Assembly (NCBI RefSeq): GCF_004362045.1
Contig: NZ_SNWX01000018.1
Span: forward strand, 1 to 57,222
DNA from: Halanaerobium saccharolyticum
GTDB lineage: Bacteria > Bacillota > Halanaerobiia > Halanaerobiales > Halanaerobiaceae
Length of the DNA stretch: 57,222 nt
Direction of reading: 5' to 3'
The notes under the pieces are model-generated. The model was not told where the DNA came from, did no database searches, and saw only the letters and a list, made by a program, of their open reading frames with translations. This document shows positions 15,900 to 23,792 of the stretch, one piece after another. The stretch's first letter is position 1; every line of letters starts with the position of its first letter. Both the position numbers and the translations under genes were made by a program.

Positions 15900-16951
15900 T
15901 TAAATATTTTGTAATTATTTCAGTTGTAGTATTAATATTGTTTGTTATTTATTTTGAATTTTATTATTTAATTCGACCTTCCAGACTGGGGAAGAAAATT
16001 ATTGAAAAATATAACTTTGATTATCCTGTTTTAATAGCACACAGGGGAGCCTCCTATACTGCTCCTGAGTCAACACTTCCTGCAATTAAAACTGCACTCG
16101 AAAGTGGAATTGATTATATTGAACTTGATCTACAGCGAACTAAAGATGGGGAACTGGTTATTTTTCATGATACTAATCTCCTGCGGTTAACAAATGCCAA
16201 AACTGTGTTTCCTGAAAGAGATAATTATGAGCTTCAAAATTTCACTTTAGAGGAACTTAGGAGTTTAAATTATGGTGCCTGGTTTAATGTCAGCCATCCT
16301 CAGCGAGCCAGTGATTCCTACAGTCAGCTGACAATACTTACTTTAAAAGAAGTACTGGACTTTGTGGATCCTGCAAATACGGGAATCGGGCTTGCTCTTG
16401 AGCTGAAGAGTCCCTATTTATATGAGGGAATTGAAAAACAAATTGTTGCCGTACTGGAGGCAAAAGAGATTTATGAAGCAGAAAAGGGGCCTCCCCGGAT
16501 CCTTTTCCTTTCATTTTCTCCGGCAGCTCTACAGAGACTGTCAGAATTAAGACCGGAGTCTCCCCGGATTTTGTTAACTAAAAGAAATTTTGTTTCTCCC
16601 AGACGCTGGCAGGGCTGGCTTGATATAACTGAGGAGGTTGCTGATGGGATTGGACCCAAGGGGCATGTCAGTTTCCCCTGGTATATCGGAGCTGCTCACA
16701 AAAGAGGTCTGTTTGTATTTCCCTATGTAATTAACCGCTCCTGGCAGCTTAAAATATTTTCCTGGTTTAGTGCAGATGGTTATATTACTGACCGACCGAA
16801 GCTGCTGGCCAATTTTTATGACAGAGTTCAGGAATTTGGAGAAAGTGTAGGCGAATTAGGAGAGGAAATCATGGAAGATGATCAGGATTCAAGCTTAGAA
16901 AATGGAGAATCCGGGGAAAGTGATGAAAATCAAAAAAATAATTCCAACTAA
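15899..16951 (+). CDS. Membrane-anchored glycerophosphodiester phosphodiesterase, probable ATT start
   Basis: A GDPD-family enzyme with a TIM-barrel domain (about 40-305) showing AHRGASYTAPESTLPAI, YIELDLQRTKDGELVIFHD and GLALELKSPYL, the conserved HRG and Glu/Asp metal site. An acidic tail follows. The first ATG, GTG or TTG in frame is TTG at 15938, in the middle of a transmembrane segment and without a ribosome-binding site. Extending upstream gives ATT at 15899, five bases after AGGGAGGTG, and a complete N-terminal anchor (KYFVIISVVVLILFVIYF). I therefore place the start at ATT, 350 codons. It may recycle glycerophosphoglycerol made by the upstream transferase, and the two genes overlap by one base. 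Confidence 0.8.
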   Translation: MKYFVIISVVVLILFVIYFEFYYLIRPSRLGKKIIEKYNFDYPVLIAHRGASYTAPESTLPAIKTALESGIDYIELDLQRTKDGELVIFHDTNLLRLTNAKTVFPERDNYELQNFTLEELRSLNYGAWFNVSHPQRASDSYSQLTILTLKEVLDFVDPANTGIGLALELKSPYLYEGIEKQIVAVLEAKEIYEAEKGPPRILFLSFSPAALQRLSELRPESPRILLTKRNFVSPRRWQGWLDITEEVADGIGPKGHVSFPWYIGAAHKRGLFVFPYVINRSWQLKIFSWFSADGYITDRPKLLANFYDRVQEFGESVGELGEEIMEDDQDSSLENGESGESDENQKNNSN

Positions 16952-17113
16952 TTTCTATTATTAATGGAATTATGTAAAAAGTTTATGATATAATTTAAAT
17001 AAGTAACTATTTCTAAGCTGAAAACATTTTCAGGGGAAAATTTTAAAACTTATTTTCAATTTCAAGAAACACTTTATTTAATTAAGAATCACATTAACGG
17101 GAGGTTATTTATT

Positions 17114-18280
17114 ATGGAAAATTTTACTTTTCAAAACATTACTAAAATTATCTTTGGTAAAGATACAGAAAAAGAAATTGGGGAACATACGGCCGAACAT
17201 GGATATAAGGTGCTGCTTCATTACGGTGGAGGTAGTATAAAAAAATATGGGACCTATGACAAAGTGGTTAAATCTCTGGAAAAAGCCGGTGTTGATTATG
17301 TTGAACTGGGTGGAGTGGAACCTAATCCCAAACTGTCACTGGTAAAAGAAGGAATAGAACTGGCCAGAGAGGAAAAGGTAGATTTTATCTTGGCTGTTGG
17401 TGGAGGAAGTGTTATTGACTCGGCGAAGGCAATTTCTGTTGGCTATTTTTATGATGGTGATGTCTGGGATTTCTTTACTGGAGAAGCAGAAATTAATGAG
17501 GCACTGCCGATTGGAGTTGTTTTAACTATTCCTGCTGCCGGAAGTGAATCCAGTGGATCTGCGGTAGTTACTAAAATGGATGGGATGTATAAAAGAGATA
17601 TTGGATCTGATTTAATTAGACCTCAGTTTGCAATTTTGAATCCCGAGCTTACCTTTACTCTGCCGAATTATCAGACAGCCTGTGGGGCAGCTGATATTAT
17701 GGCTCACATTATGGAGAGATATTTTACCAATACCGAAAATGTAGAATTAACAGATAGATTATCCGAGTCAGCTTTAAAAACAATTATTAAGAATGTGCCG
17801 GAAGTACTTGAAAATAATGAAGATTATGCGGCCAGAGCTGAGATCATGTGGACCGGAACAATTGCCCATAATAACTTACTGGGTACAGGTAGAGAAGAAG
17901 ACTGGTCCTCACATGGAATTGAGCACGAATTAAGTGGAATTTACGATGTTGCCCATGGTGCTGGCCTGGCAGTTGTTTTCCCGGCCTGGATGAACTATGT
18001 CTATCAGCATGACTTAGAGCGTTTTGCCCAGTTTGCTGTGCGGGTCTGGGATGTGGATCCTGATTTTAAAGATTTAGAATGGACTGCCCGTCAGGGAATT
18101 AAAAGGACAAAAGAATTCTTTAGTTCTATTGGTCTGCCTGTGACTTTAGAAGGGCTTGAGATTCCTGCTGACCGGCTGGAAGAAATGGCTGAAAAAGCGA
18201 CGGAGAATGGTCCAATTGGAAATTTTGTTAAATTAGGTAAAGAAGATGTCTTAAATATTTATCAGAGTGCATTAAAATAA
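17114..18280 (+). CDS. Iron-containing alcohol dehydrogenase (butanol dehydrogenase/YqhD type)
   Basis: A 388-residue group III alcohol dehydrogenase. The NAD(P) domain has FGKDTEKEIGEH and DFILAVGGGSVIDSAKAIS. The iron site is formed by the Asp and His residues of CGAADIMAHIMERYF, SHGIEHELSG and DVAHGAGLAVVFPAW. The best match by eye is the BdhA/YqhD branch, which reduces aldehydes such as butanal or acetaldehyde with NADPH, so it probably removes fermentation reductant. An extended -10 (TGATATAAT at 16986-16994) lies upstream. It is followed 17 bases later by the Mrp operon, although no functional link is evident. Confidence 0.88.
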   Translation: MENFTFQNITKIIFGKDTEKEIGEHTAEHGYKVLLHYGGGSIKKYGTYDKVVKSLEKAGVDYVELGGVEPNPKLSLVKEGIELAREEKVDFILAVGGGSVIDSAKAISVGYFYDGDVWDFFTGEAEINEALPIGVVLTIPAAGSESSGSAVVTKMDGMYKRDIGSDLIRPQFAILNPELTFTLPNYQTACGAADIMAHIMERYFTNTENVELTDRLSESALKTIIKNVPEVLENNEDYAARAEIMWTGTIAHNNLLGTGREEDWSSHGIEHELSGIYDVAHGAGLAVVFPAWMNYVYQHDLERFAQFAVRVWDVDPDFKDLEWTARQGIKRTKEFFSSIGLPVTLEGLEIPADRLEEMAEKATENGPIGNFVKLGKEDVLNIYQSALK

Positions 18281-18297
18281 TGGCTGGAGGTGCCTAA

Positions 18298-18804
18298 ATG
18301 CTGCAGAAATTTTCTGCCTTTATCTTTTTGTTAATTGTCTGGTTTATCTTTGCAGGAAAAATAACAGCAGATATTTTAATAGTAGGCAGTGCAGCTTCAC
18401 TTCTGATAACATTTTTCTTTAGTGATATGCTTTTCAGGGAAGTTCACCGCAAACTTCCCTGGTATCACTATCTGCGTAAGCTGGCACTTTTGTTATTATT
18501 TATTCCTGTATTTTTTTATGAAGCAATAACCGCGGCTCTCAAAGTTTCTAAACATGTTTTTGAAAAAAATCCTTCCTTTAATCCTGGAATCGTAAAAGTA
18601 AAGACTGAACTGACAGATATTACCGGTTTGAGTCTGCTGGCCAACCTGATTACACTGACCCCGGGAACATTAACTCTCGATTATGATAGAAGCGAAAGTG
18701 CCTACTATATTCACTGGATTGATGTAGAAACAGTGGAAGAGGCCGAACTGAAAAAGAAAATAATTGCTCGTTTTGAACGCTGGGTAGGGGTGATTTTTAG
18801 ATGA
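18298..18804 (+). CDS. mrpE: Mrp Na+/H+ antiporter subunit E
   Basis: A 168-residue MnhE/MrpE protein with two or three N-terminal hydrophobic segments (to about 75) and a soluble C-terminal domain. Family signatures are NPSFNPGIVKVKTEL and SLLANLITLTPGTLTLDYD. It is the first gene of the nine-gene operon; its TGA stop overlaps the ATG of mrpF. Mrp complexes exchange cytoplasmic Na+ for protons and are central to salt and pH tolerance, which suits a halophile. Confidence 0.9.
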   Translation: MLQKFSAFIFLLIVWFIFAGKITADILIVGSAASLLITFFFSDMLFREVHRKLPWYHYLRKLALLLLFIPVFFYEAITAALKVSKHVFEKNPSFNPGIVKVKTELTDITGLSLLANLITLTPGTLTLDYDRSESAYYIHWIDVETVEEAELKKKIIARFERWVGVIFR

Positions 18805-19058
18805 TTATCGGCTTTGCAATTTTTTTTAGTATACTTTCAATTATTGTTTCATACAGAGTTGTGGTGGGACCAACTATTACAGATCGCTTGATCGGAGCTG
18901 ATACAATTGGTATTTTTATGTCCCTGGTGATGCTGATGATCGCTCTGGAATATGATATTGCACTTTTAATAGATATTGTACTTGCCTATGCTGTTTTGCT
19001 TTTTATTGATATGTTGATTTATGCTAAATACTTTGAGCACGGGGAGCTGTATAGATAA
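18801..19058 (+). CDS. mrpF: Mrp antiporter subunit F
   Basis: An 85-residue MnhF/MrpF protein with three transmembrane helices. The conserved segment RVVVGPTITDRLIGADTIG sits between helices 1 and 2, followed by DIALLIDIVLAYAVLLFIDM. It overlaps mrpE by four bases and mrpG by one base. In Mrp and group 4 hydrogenase complexes this small subunit packs with MrpG and MrpC. Confidence 0.92.
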   Translation: MIIGFAIFFSILSIIVSYRVVVGPTITDRLIGADTIGIFMSLVMLMIALEYDIALLIDIVLAYAVLLFIDMLIYAKYFEHGELYR

Positions 19059-19399
19059 TGACAATTAGATTAATAGCTGCCTATCTTTTAATGGGAACCG
19101 GAGCTGCTTTTGCAGTAGTTACCGTATTAGGTCTGCTGAGGTTTCCTGATGTTTATACCCGGATGCATGCTGCGGCTGTGGTGCTGACAATGTCTGCGGT
19201 GCTGGTAACTATGGGAACTGCAATTTATGTCTGGGATTTCTTTTTAAGTGCCAAGATCATTTTGATTGGAATCTTTTTTCTCTTTTCTAATCCGATGGCA
19301 ACTCATGCTATTGCCAGAGCTTCTTACAAAAGAGAAATTGCTCTACCGAGGGAATATGAGATTGATGCTTATTCTGATTATTTAGGGAGAGATGTTTAA
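19058..19399 (+). CDS. mrpG: Mrp antiporter subunit G
   Basis: A 113-residue MnhG/MrpG protein with three hydrophobic segments and the family motif VLGLLRFPDVYTRMHAAA. The region NPMATHAIARASYKRE near 86-101 is also conserved. It overlaps both neighbours by a single base, showing strict translational coupling of this operon. Confidence 0.92.
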   Translation: MTIRLIAAYLLMGTGAAFAVVTVLGLLRFPDVYTRMHAAAVVLTMSAVLVTMGTAIYVWDFFLSAKIILIGIFFLFSNPMATHAIARASYKREIALPREYEIDAYSDYLGRDV

Positions 19400-19641
19400 T
19401 GGAAGTGCTGGAGATAATTTTAGTTATTTTTTTAGTTTTTTCAGCTTTGATGGCAGTGCGTTTTGATGAAGAGTTGATTTCTATAATTTTTTTATCTATT
19501 TTTTCTTTGATTTTAACAGCTCTATATTTACTGCATAAAGCTGCCGATGTAGCTCTGGCGGAAGCAGTTATTGGGGCTGGCTTAAATACAGCAATTTTTA
19601 TGAGTGCAATCAGTCAGATAAGACATGGAGATTCCGACTGA
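19399..19641 (+). CDS. DUF4040/MbhD-like subunit (MrpA C-terminal equivalent)
   Basis: An 80-residue protein with three transmembrane helices. It resembles the DUF4040 segment found at the C-terminus of MrpA in Bacillus and as the separate MbhD subunit in archaeal membrane-bound hydrogenases. The motif HKAADVALAEAVIGAGLNTA matches PDVALTEAxVGAG of that family. A separate gene for this part, together with the absence of a long MrpA, marks the operon as the split archaeal/Thermotoga-like arrangement. It overlaps the next gene by 17 bases. Confidence 0.85.
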   Translation: MEVLEIILVIFLVFSALMAVRFDEELISIIFLSIFSLILTALYLLHKAADVALAEAVIGAGLNTAIFMSAISQIRHGDSD

Positions 19642-20383
19642 AACTCAGCCGGAGGTGGAAAGTTTGAATAAGTTAATGAAAAAAACTTTAGTCTCAGTTG
19701 TACTGGCCGGAGTTGCGTTGGCCCTTTATCGAAGTTTTGCTCTGATGCCGGGATATCAGGGTTTAAATCTGGGCCTTTCTAATTATATAATTGAATCCGG
19801 ACTTAAGGATACAGGTTCTCTTAACTTAATTACCGCGGTTCTGTATGATTATCGGGCTTTTGATTCACTGGGAGAGAGCACAGTTATTTTTGGAGCGGTC
19901 AGTGGGATTGTCCTTATTTTGTCCCGGAAAATGCTGCCTGTTTCTTCTAAAGGTCTGTCTTTTATTGTCAAAAGAACCCTGGGGATTATGACTCCTTTTA
20001 TTGCCCTCTTCGGACTATATATAATGTCTCACGGTCACCTGACACCTGGGGGAGGTTTTCAGGGAGGAGTAATTCTGGCTGCTATTTCTATTATTTTTAG
20101 TATTGTTTATGGTAGTGCTTTTGATTACCGCCGCTACAGTCCCCAGACCAAGACTGCTCTGGAGACAGGGGGAGCTCTGACCTTTTTAGGTCTGGGTCTG
20201 GCCGGGATTTTGATGGAAGGTGCTTTTTTACAAAATTTGGGCTTTTTAACTGCAGAAACCGGGACTCTGATTTCTGCCGGTAGTATTCCCTATATTAATA
20301 TTGGAGTAGGCTTTAAAGTTGGTGCGGGACTGGCTATTATTTTCTACAGTATGATCCAGAAAACTTTTGAGGAGGATTTTTAA
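19625..20383 (+). CDS. mrpB: Mrp antiporter subunit B with MbhE-like N-terminal part
   Basis: A 252-residue protein that fuses two modules. Residues about 15-110 resemble MbhE, the second part of the MrpA C-terminus, with a transmembrane helix and VLYDYRAFDSLGE, the conserved YRGxDTLGE motif. Residues about 115-250 are MnhB, with VKRTLGIMTPFIALFGLY and HGHLTPGGGFQGGVILAA. Start choice: ATG at 19625 overlaps the preceding gene by 17 bases; a TTG at 19664 after GGAGG (19651-19655) is another possibility. The subunit forms part of the ion-conducting membrane module. Confidence 0.88.
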   Translation: MEIPTETQPEVESLNKLMKKTLVSVVLAGVALALYRSFALMPGYQGLNLGLSNYIIESGLKDTGSLNLITAVLYDYRAFDSLGESTVIFGAVSGIVLILSRKMLPVSSKGLSFIVKRTLGIMTPFIALFGLYIMSHGHLTPGGGFQGGVILAAISIIFSIVYGSAFDYRRYSPQTKTALETGGALTFLGLGLAGILMEGAFLQNLGFLTAETGTLISAGSIPYINIGVGFKVGAGLAIIFYSMIQKTFEEDF

Positions 20384-20718
20384 TGTTCAATAATTTAATT
20401 TTTATCATCCTCTTTATGCTGGGCTTTTACGCTCTGGTTATGAAAACAAATCTAATTAAAAATGTAATTGGTCTCAATATAATGGAGGCAGCCGTTTTTT
20501 TCTGGGTTATTTCTTTTTCGGATGTTGGAGGAGAAGTTTCTATCCACAAACTGGGAGAAGAAGTAACAAAGTTTAATGATCCAGTACCTCAGGCATTGAC
20601 CTTAACCGGGATTGTAATTGGGGCCAGTACAGCTGCTCTGCTTTTAACCTTGATTATAGAATTAAATAAATTTAGTGGTACTATTGATAGAGAAAAAATA
20701 GAGGGGCTGAATGACTGA
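20383..20718 (+). CDS. mrpC: Mrp antiporter subunit C (NuoK-like)
   Basis: A 111-residue MnhC/NuoK-like protein with three transmembrane helices. Family features are MKTNLIKNVIGLNIMEAAV and the C-terminal DPVPQALTLTGIVIGASTAA, the classical DPLPQALVLTAIVIG motif. It overlaps mrpB and mrpD by one base each. Confidence 0.92.
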   Translation: MFNNLIFIILFMLGFYALVMKTNLIKNVIGLNIMEAAVFFWVISFSDVGGEVSIHKLGEEVTKFNDPVPQALTLTGIVIGASTAALLLTLIIELNKFSGTIDREKIEGLND

Positions 20719-22253
20719 TGAGCTGGATGAATATAGAACTTGTTTTATTGATTGTTCTGCCTGCAGTGATTGCGGTGATTATGGCCTTTAGCTCTTCTTT
20801 TAAGCAGCGGACTCGAAATATTCTGGCAGTTACGGGGGCCGGAATAGAGCTCTGTTTAGTTTTTTCTTTGTTTTTGCTTAATTTTGAAGCAGTCAAAAGT
20901 TCTGAGTTTTTTCTTCAGTTTACCACTGGTTATAGTAATACACCTTTTGTAATTAATTTTGCCATGGATAATCTGAGCCTTTTATTTTCTTTAATTGTGA
21001 CAGCGGCTGTATTTTTAATAGTTATTTTTTCAACTCAGTATATTAGAGATAAGGAAAGTAGATATTTTGCCCTCTTTTTTCTTGTTTTAGCCTCGATTCA
21101 GGGCAGTATTTTAACTGCTGATCTTTTTACATTGTATTTATTTATTGAGGCTATTACGGTTTTTACAACTCCGTTAATATCATTTAAAAAAACAGAGAAG
21201 ACAACCAGAGCTGCCCTGCAGTATTTCTTTTATGGAATCACAGGTGGTGTATTTTTCTTTATTTCGATTATCCTTATTTATTTCAATCTGGGAACCCTTA
21301 AGATGGCCGCAGTAGCTGATTCTTTTGCTCTGATTTCTACCCCAATGCAGTTAACAATTATTATTTTCTTTTTACTGGCTTTATTGATTAAGCTGGGAAT
21401 TTTCCCCATCCATTTCTGGCTGCCCCGGGCACACAGTGCCTGTCCGGCACCGATCAGTGCTCTGCTTTCGGGAGTACTCTTAAAGGTTTATCTTTACATA
21501 TTTATGCGTTTATTCTGGACGATGATCGCCTTTGATTTTTTAGTAGAATTGCATTTGAGTGCTTTTGTGCTGGATCTGGCATTAGTCTCCAGTTTGATTG
21601 GTCATGTTTTTGCCCTGCAGGCAGATGAATTAAAGAAAATGCTTGCCTATTCCAGTATCGGTCATATTGGTATGATTTTAGCAGTGTTAATGCTGAATAC
21701 AGAAGCAGCTTTTTATGGAGGACTGCTGCACATTATTGCGCACATGATGATGAAGTCTGGACTTTTTTTAAGCAGTGGTTATCTGCTCAGAACAACACTT
21801 TCTCATCATATAGATGATCTAAAGGGAATTGGTCATAAAAACAGGCTGGTCTTTATTGCTTTTATAATTATCTGTCTGGGAACAATTGGAATGCCGCCTC
21901 TGATTGGTTTTGTTAGTAAGTGGTTTGTACTGCTTGCTTTTTTAGAAGCCCGTCATTATTTTGGTGCCTTTGTAGTTGGAGCCGGCAGTATAATTGCTCT
22001 TATTTATTATCTGCGTTATATTTCTCAGGCCTATGAGACCGTAAAAACTGAAAACAAAACTCTGCGGGAAGAACTTGTTTCTTTAAAAGTCTTTTTTAAA
22101 TCTACAAATATCATGAAAAATGTTATTTATCTTTTTACCCTGCTGATTATTATCTTTGGTCTGAGCTATCAATTTTTTGAAATGCCGATTAATACTGCAA
22201 TTTTTGAACTATTAAATCCGCAGAAGTATATAGAGCTTGTTCTGGGAGGTTGA
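20718..22253 (+). CDS. mrpD: Mrp antiporter subunit D, first copy (NuoN/NuoM-like)
   Basis: A 511-residue antiporter-like membrane protein with about 14 helices and a Proton_antipo_M domain (about 120-400). The helix-5 Glu sits in LYLFIEAITVFTTPL and the helix-7 Lys in LLIKLGIFPIHFWLPRAHS, both key for proton transfer in complex I antiporter-like subunits. HSACPAPISALLSG and YSSIGHIGMILAVLM are also conserved. It is closely related to the next gene, indicating tandem duplication: both end EKYIELVLGG or QKYIELVLGG. Confidence 0.9.
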   Translation: MSWMNIELVLLIVLPAVIAVIMAFSSSFKQRTRNILAVTGAGIELCLVFSLFLLNFEAVKSSEFFLQFTTGYSNTPFVINFAMDNLSLLFSLIVTAAVFLIVIFSTQYIRDKESRYFALFFLVLASIQGSILTADLFTLYLFIEAITVFTTPLISFKKTEKTTRAALQYFFYGITGGVFFFISIILIYFNLGTLKMAAVADSFALISTPMQLTIIIFFLLALLIKLGIFPIHFWLPRAHSACPAPISALLSGVLLKVYLYIFMRLFWTMIAFDFLVELHLSAFVLDLALVSSLIGHVFALQADELKKMLAYSSIGHIGMILAVLMLNTEAAFYGGLLHIIAHMMMKSGLFLSSGYLLRTTLSHHIDDLKGIGHKNRLVFIAFIIICLGTIGMPPLIGFVSKWFVLLAFLEARHYFGAFVVGAGSIIALIYYLRYISQAYETVKTENKTLREELVSLKVFFKSTNIMKNVIYLFTLLIIIFGLSYQFFEMPINTAIFELLNPQKYIELVLGG

Positions 22254-22256
22254 TTA

Positions 22257-23789
22257 ATGGATATTAAAATTTTATTTTTGATTTTAGTTCCTCTGGCTAC
22301 AGCCTTTTTGATTCCTTTTATTGATTTAATTAATGCTAAATTAAGGCGCTTTTTTGTACTGCTTGGAATTTTACTGGAATCATATTTAATTATAAGTATT
22401 ATCATAAATAATTTTCAGAGCCTTAAAAAGGGAGATTTTTTCCTGCAGTATTATCTCGGGGGCTGGCAGCCGCCAATTGGCATTTCTCTGGCAATGGATG
22501 GTCTCAGTCTATTATTTGCTGTAATTACGGCTTTGAGTCTTTTTCTGATAGTTATTTATTCTATTGGTTATATTGGACATCATGAGGGGAAATATTATGT
22601 GCTTTACTTTTTAATAACAGCTGCTTCGATGGGGGTTGTTTTAACTGCAGATATTTTCAATATTTATGTTTTTATCGAAATGCTGACTATAACCTCCGGG
22701 GCTCTGATTGGTTTTAAAAGAAGTCAGGAAGCAAGTGCGGCCGCAATTAAATATTTGATTTATAATGTCCTGGCAGGTTTACTTTTTTTTCTGGGAGTAC
22801 TTCTGATTTATTTCAATCTGGGAACTTTAAATATGGCAGATATTTCCCGGAATTTTGCTTCCCTGAAAAGTGGGATTCAACTTTTTATTTCAGCTATTTT
22901 TCTGACAGCAATTTTAATCAAAATGGGTATTTTCCCTTTTCTGTTCTGGCTGCCTAAAAGTTATGATACCGCACCATCACCGGTTACCGCTGTTTTATCA
23001 GGAGTGTTATCAAAGGTTTATCTCTATATTTTTATCAGGATCTTCTGGACTGTAATTGGTTTTGAGACACTGGTATCTTTAAATTTAGATATACTGCTTC
23101 TTAATCTGGCCCTGGTTTCCTCCTTTCTGGGCCATCTATTTGCTCTGCAGTCTAATAATATTAAACGATTATTAGGTTATTCGAGTATTGGACATATCGG
23201 AATGATTCTGGCTGTAATTATGCTGAATACTGATGCCGGTTTTTATGGAGGCCTGCTGCACATTATCAGCCACATGTTTATGAAGGCTGGACTTTTTGTA
23301 GCCTGTGGTTATCTGCTGCAGTATACCCGTTCACATGCTTATCGTGACTTTAAAGGAGTGGGAATTAGAAACAGGTCAGTATTTATTGCTTTTATCTTAC
23401 TTTTATTAAGTATGATTGGAATGCCGCCTCTGCTCGGTTTTGCCAGTAAATGGTATGTATTAATGGCTTTTTTAGAGTCAGGCAGCTATTTTGGAGCATT
23501 TATAGTTATTTTTGGCAGTCTGACAGCGGTTATTTATTATTTGCGCTACATAGCCAAGGGCTTTGAAGAGGTTAAATTAACTGAAGCTGATTTAAAAGAG
23601 GAGATTTTCAGCAGACCACTTTTATCAGTTTTATACAGAGAGAAAATAGTAAGTTTTATTACGTATGCCTATACAGCAATTATTGTAGGTTTTGGTCTTG
23701 GCTTTAGATTTTTTGATCTACCACTTAGAATGTCAATCAAAAGCGTCATGGATGTAGAAAAATACATAGAATTAGTGCTGGGAGGTTAA
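22257..23789 (+). CDS. Mrp antiporter subunit D, second copy
   Basis: A 510-residue paralogue of the preceding subunit, alike over its whole length, including IYFNLGTLxMA, the Lys in LIKMGIFPFLFWLPKSYD, YSSIGHIGMILAVIMLNT, and the C-terminal KYIELVLGG. The loop after WLPK reads SYDTAPSPVTAVLSG rather than the HSxAPxPxSALLSG of its partner. Divergence with both active-site residues kept suggests that both copies pump ions. It starts four bases after the first copy. Confidence 0.9.
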   Translation: MDIKILFLILVPLATAFLIPFIDLINAKLRRFFVLLGILLESYLIISIIINNFQSLKKGDFFLQYYLGGWQPPIGISLAMDGLSLLFAVITALSLFLIVIYSIGYIGHHEGKYYVLYFLITAASMGVVLTADIFNIYVFIEMLTITSGALIGFKRSQEASAAAIKYLIYNVLAGLLFFLGVLLIYFNLGTLNMADISRNFASLKSGIQLFISAIFLTAILIKMGIFPFLFWLPKSYDTAPSPVTAVLSGVLSKVYLYIFIRIFWTVIGFETLVSLNLDILLLNLALVSSFLGHLFALQSNNIKRLLGYSSIGHIGMILAVIMLNTDAGFYGGLLHIISHMFMKAGLFVACGYLLQYTRSHAYRDFKGVGIRNRSVFIAFILLLLSMIGMPPLLGFASKWYVLMAFLESGSYFGAFIVIFGSLTAVIYYLRYIAKGFEEVKLTEADLKEEIFSRPLLSVLYREKIVSFITYAYTAIIVGFGLGFRFFDLPLRMSIKSVMDVEKYIELVLGG

Positions 23790-23792
23790 ACT

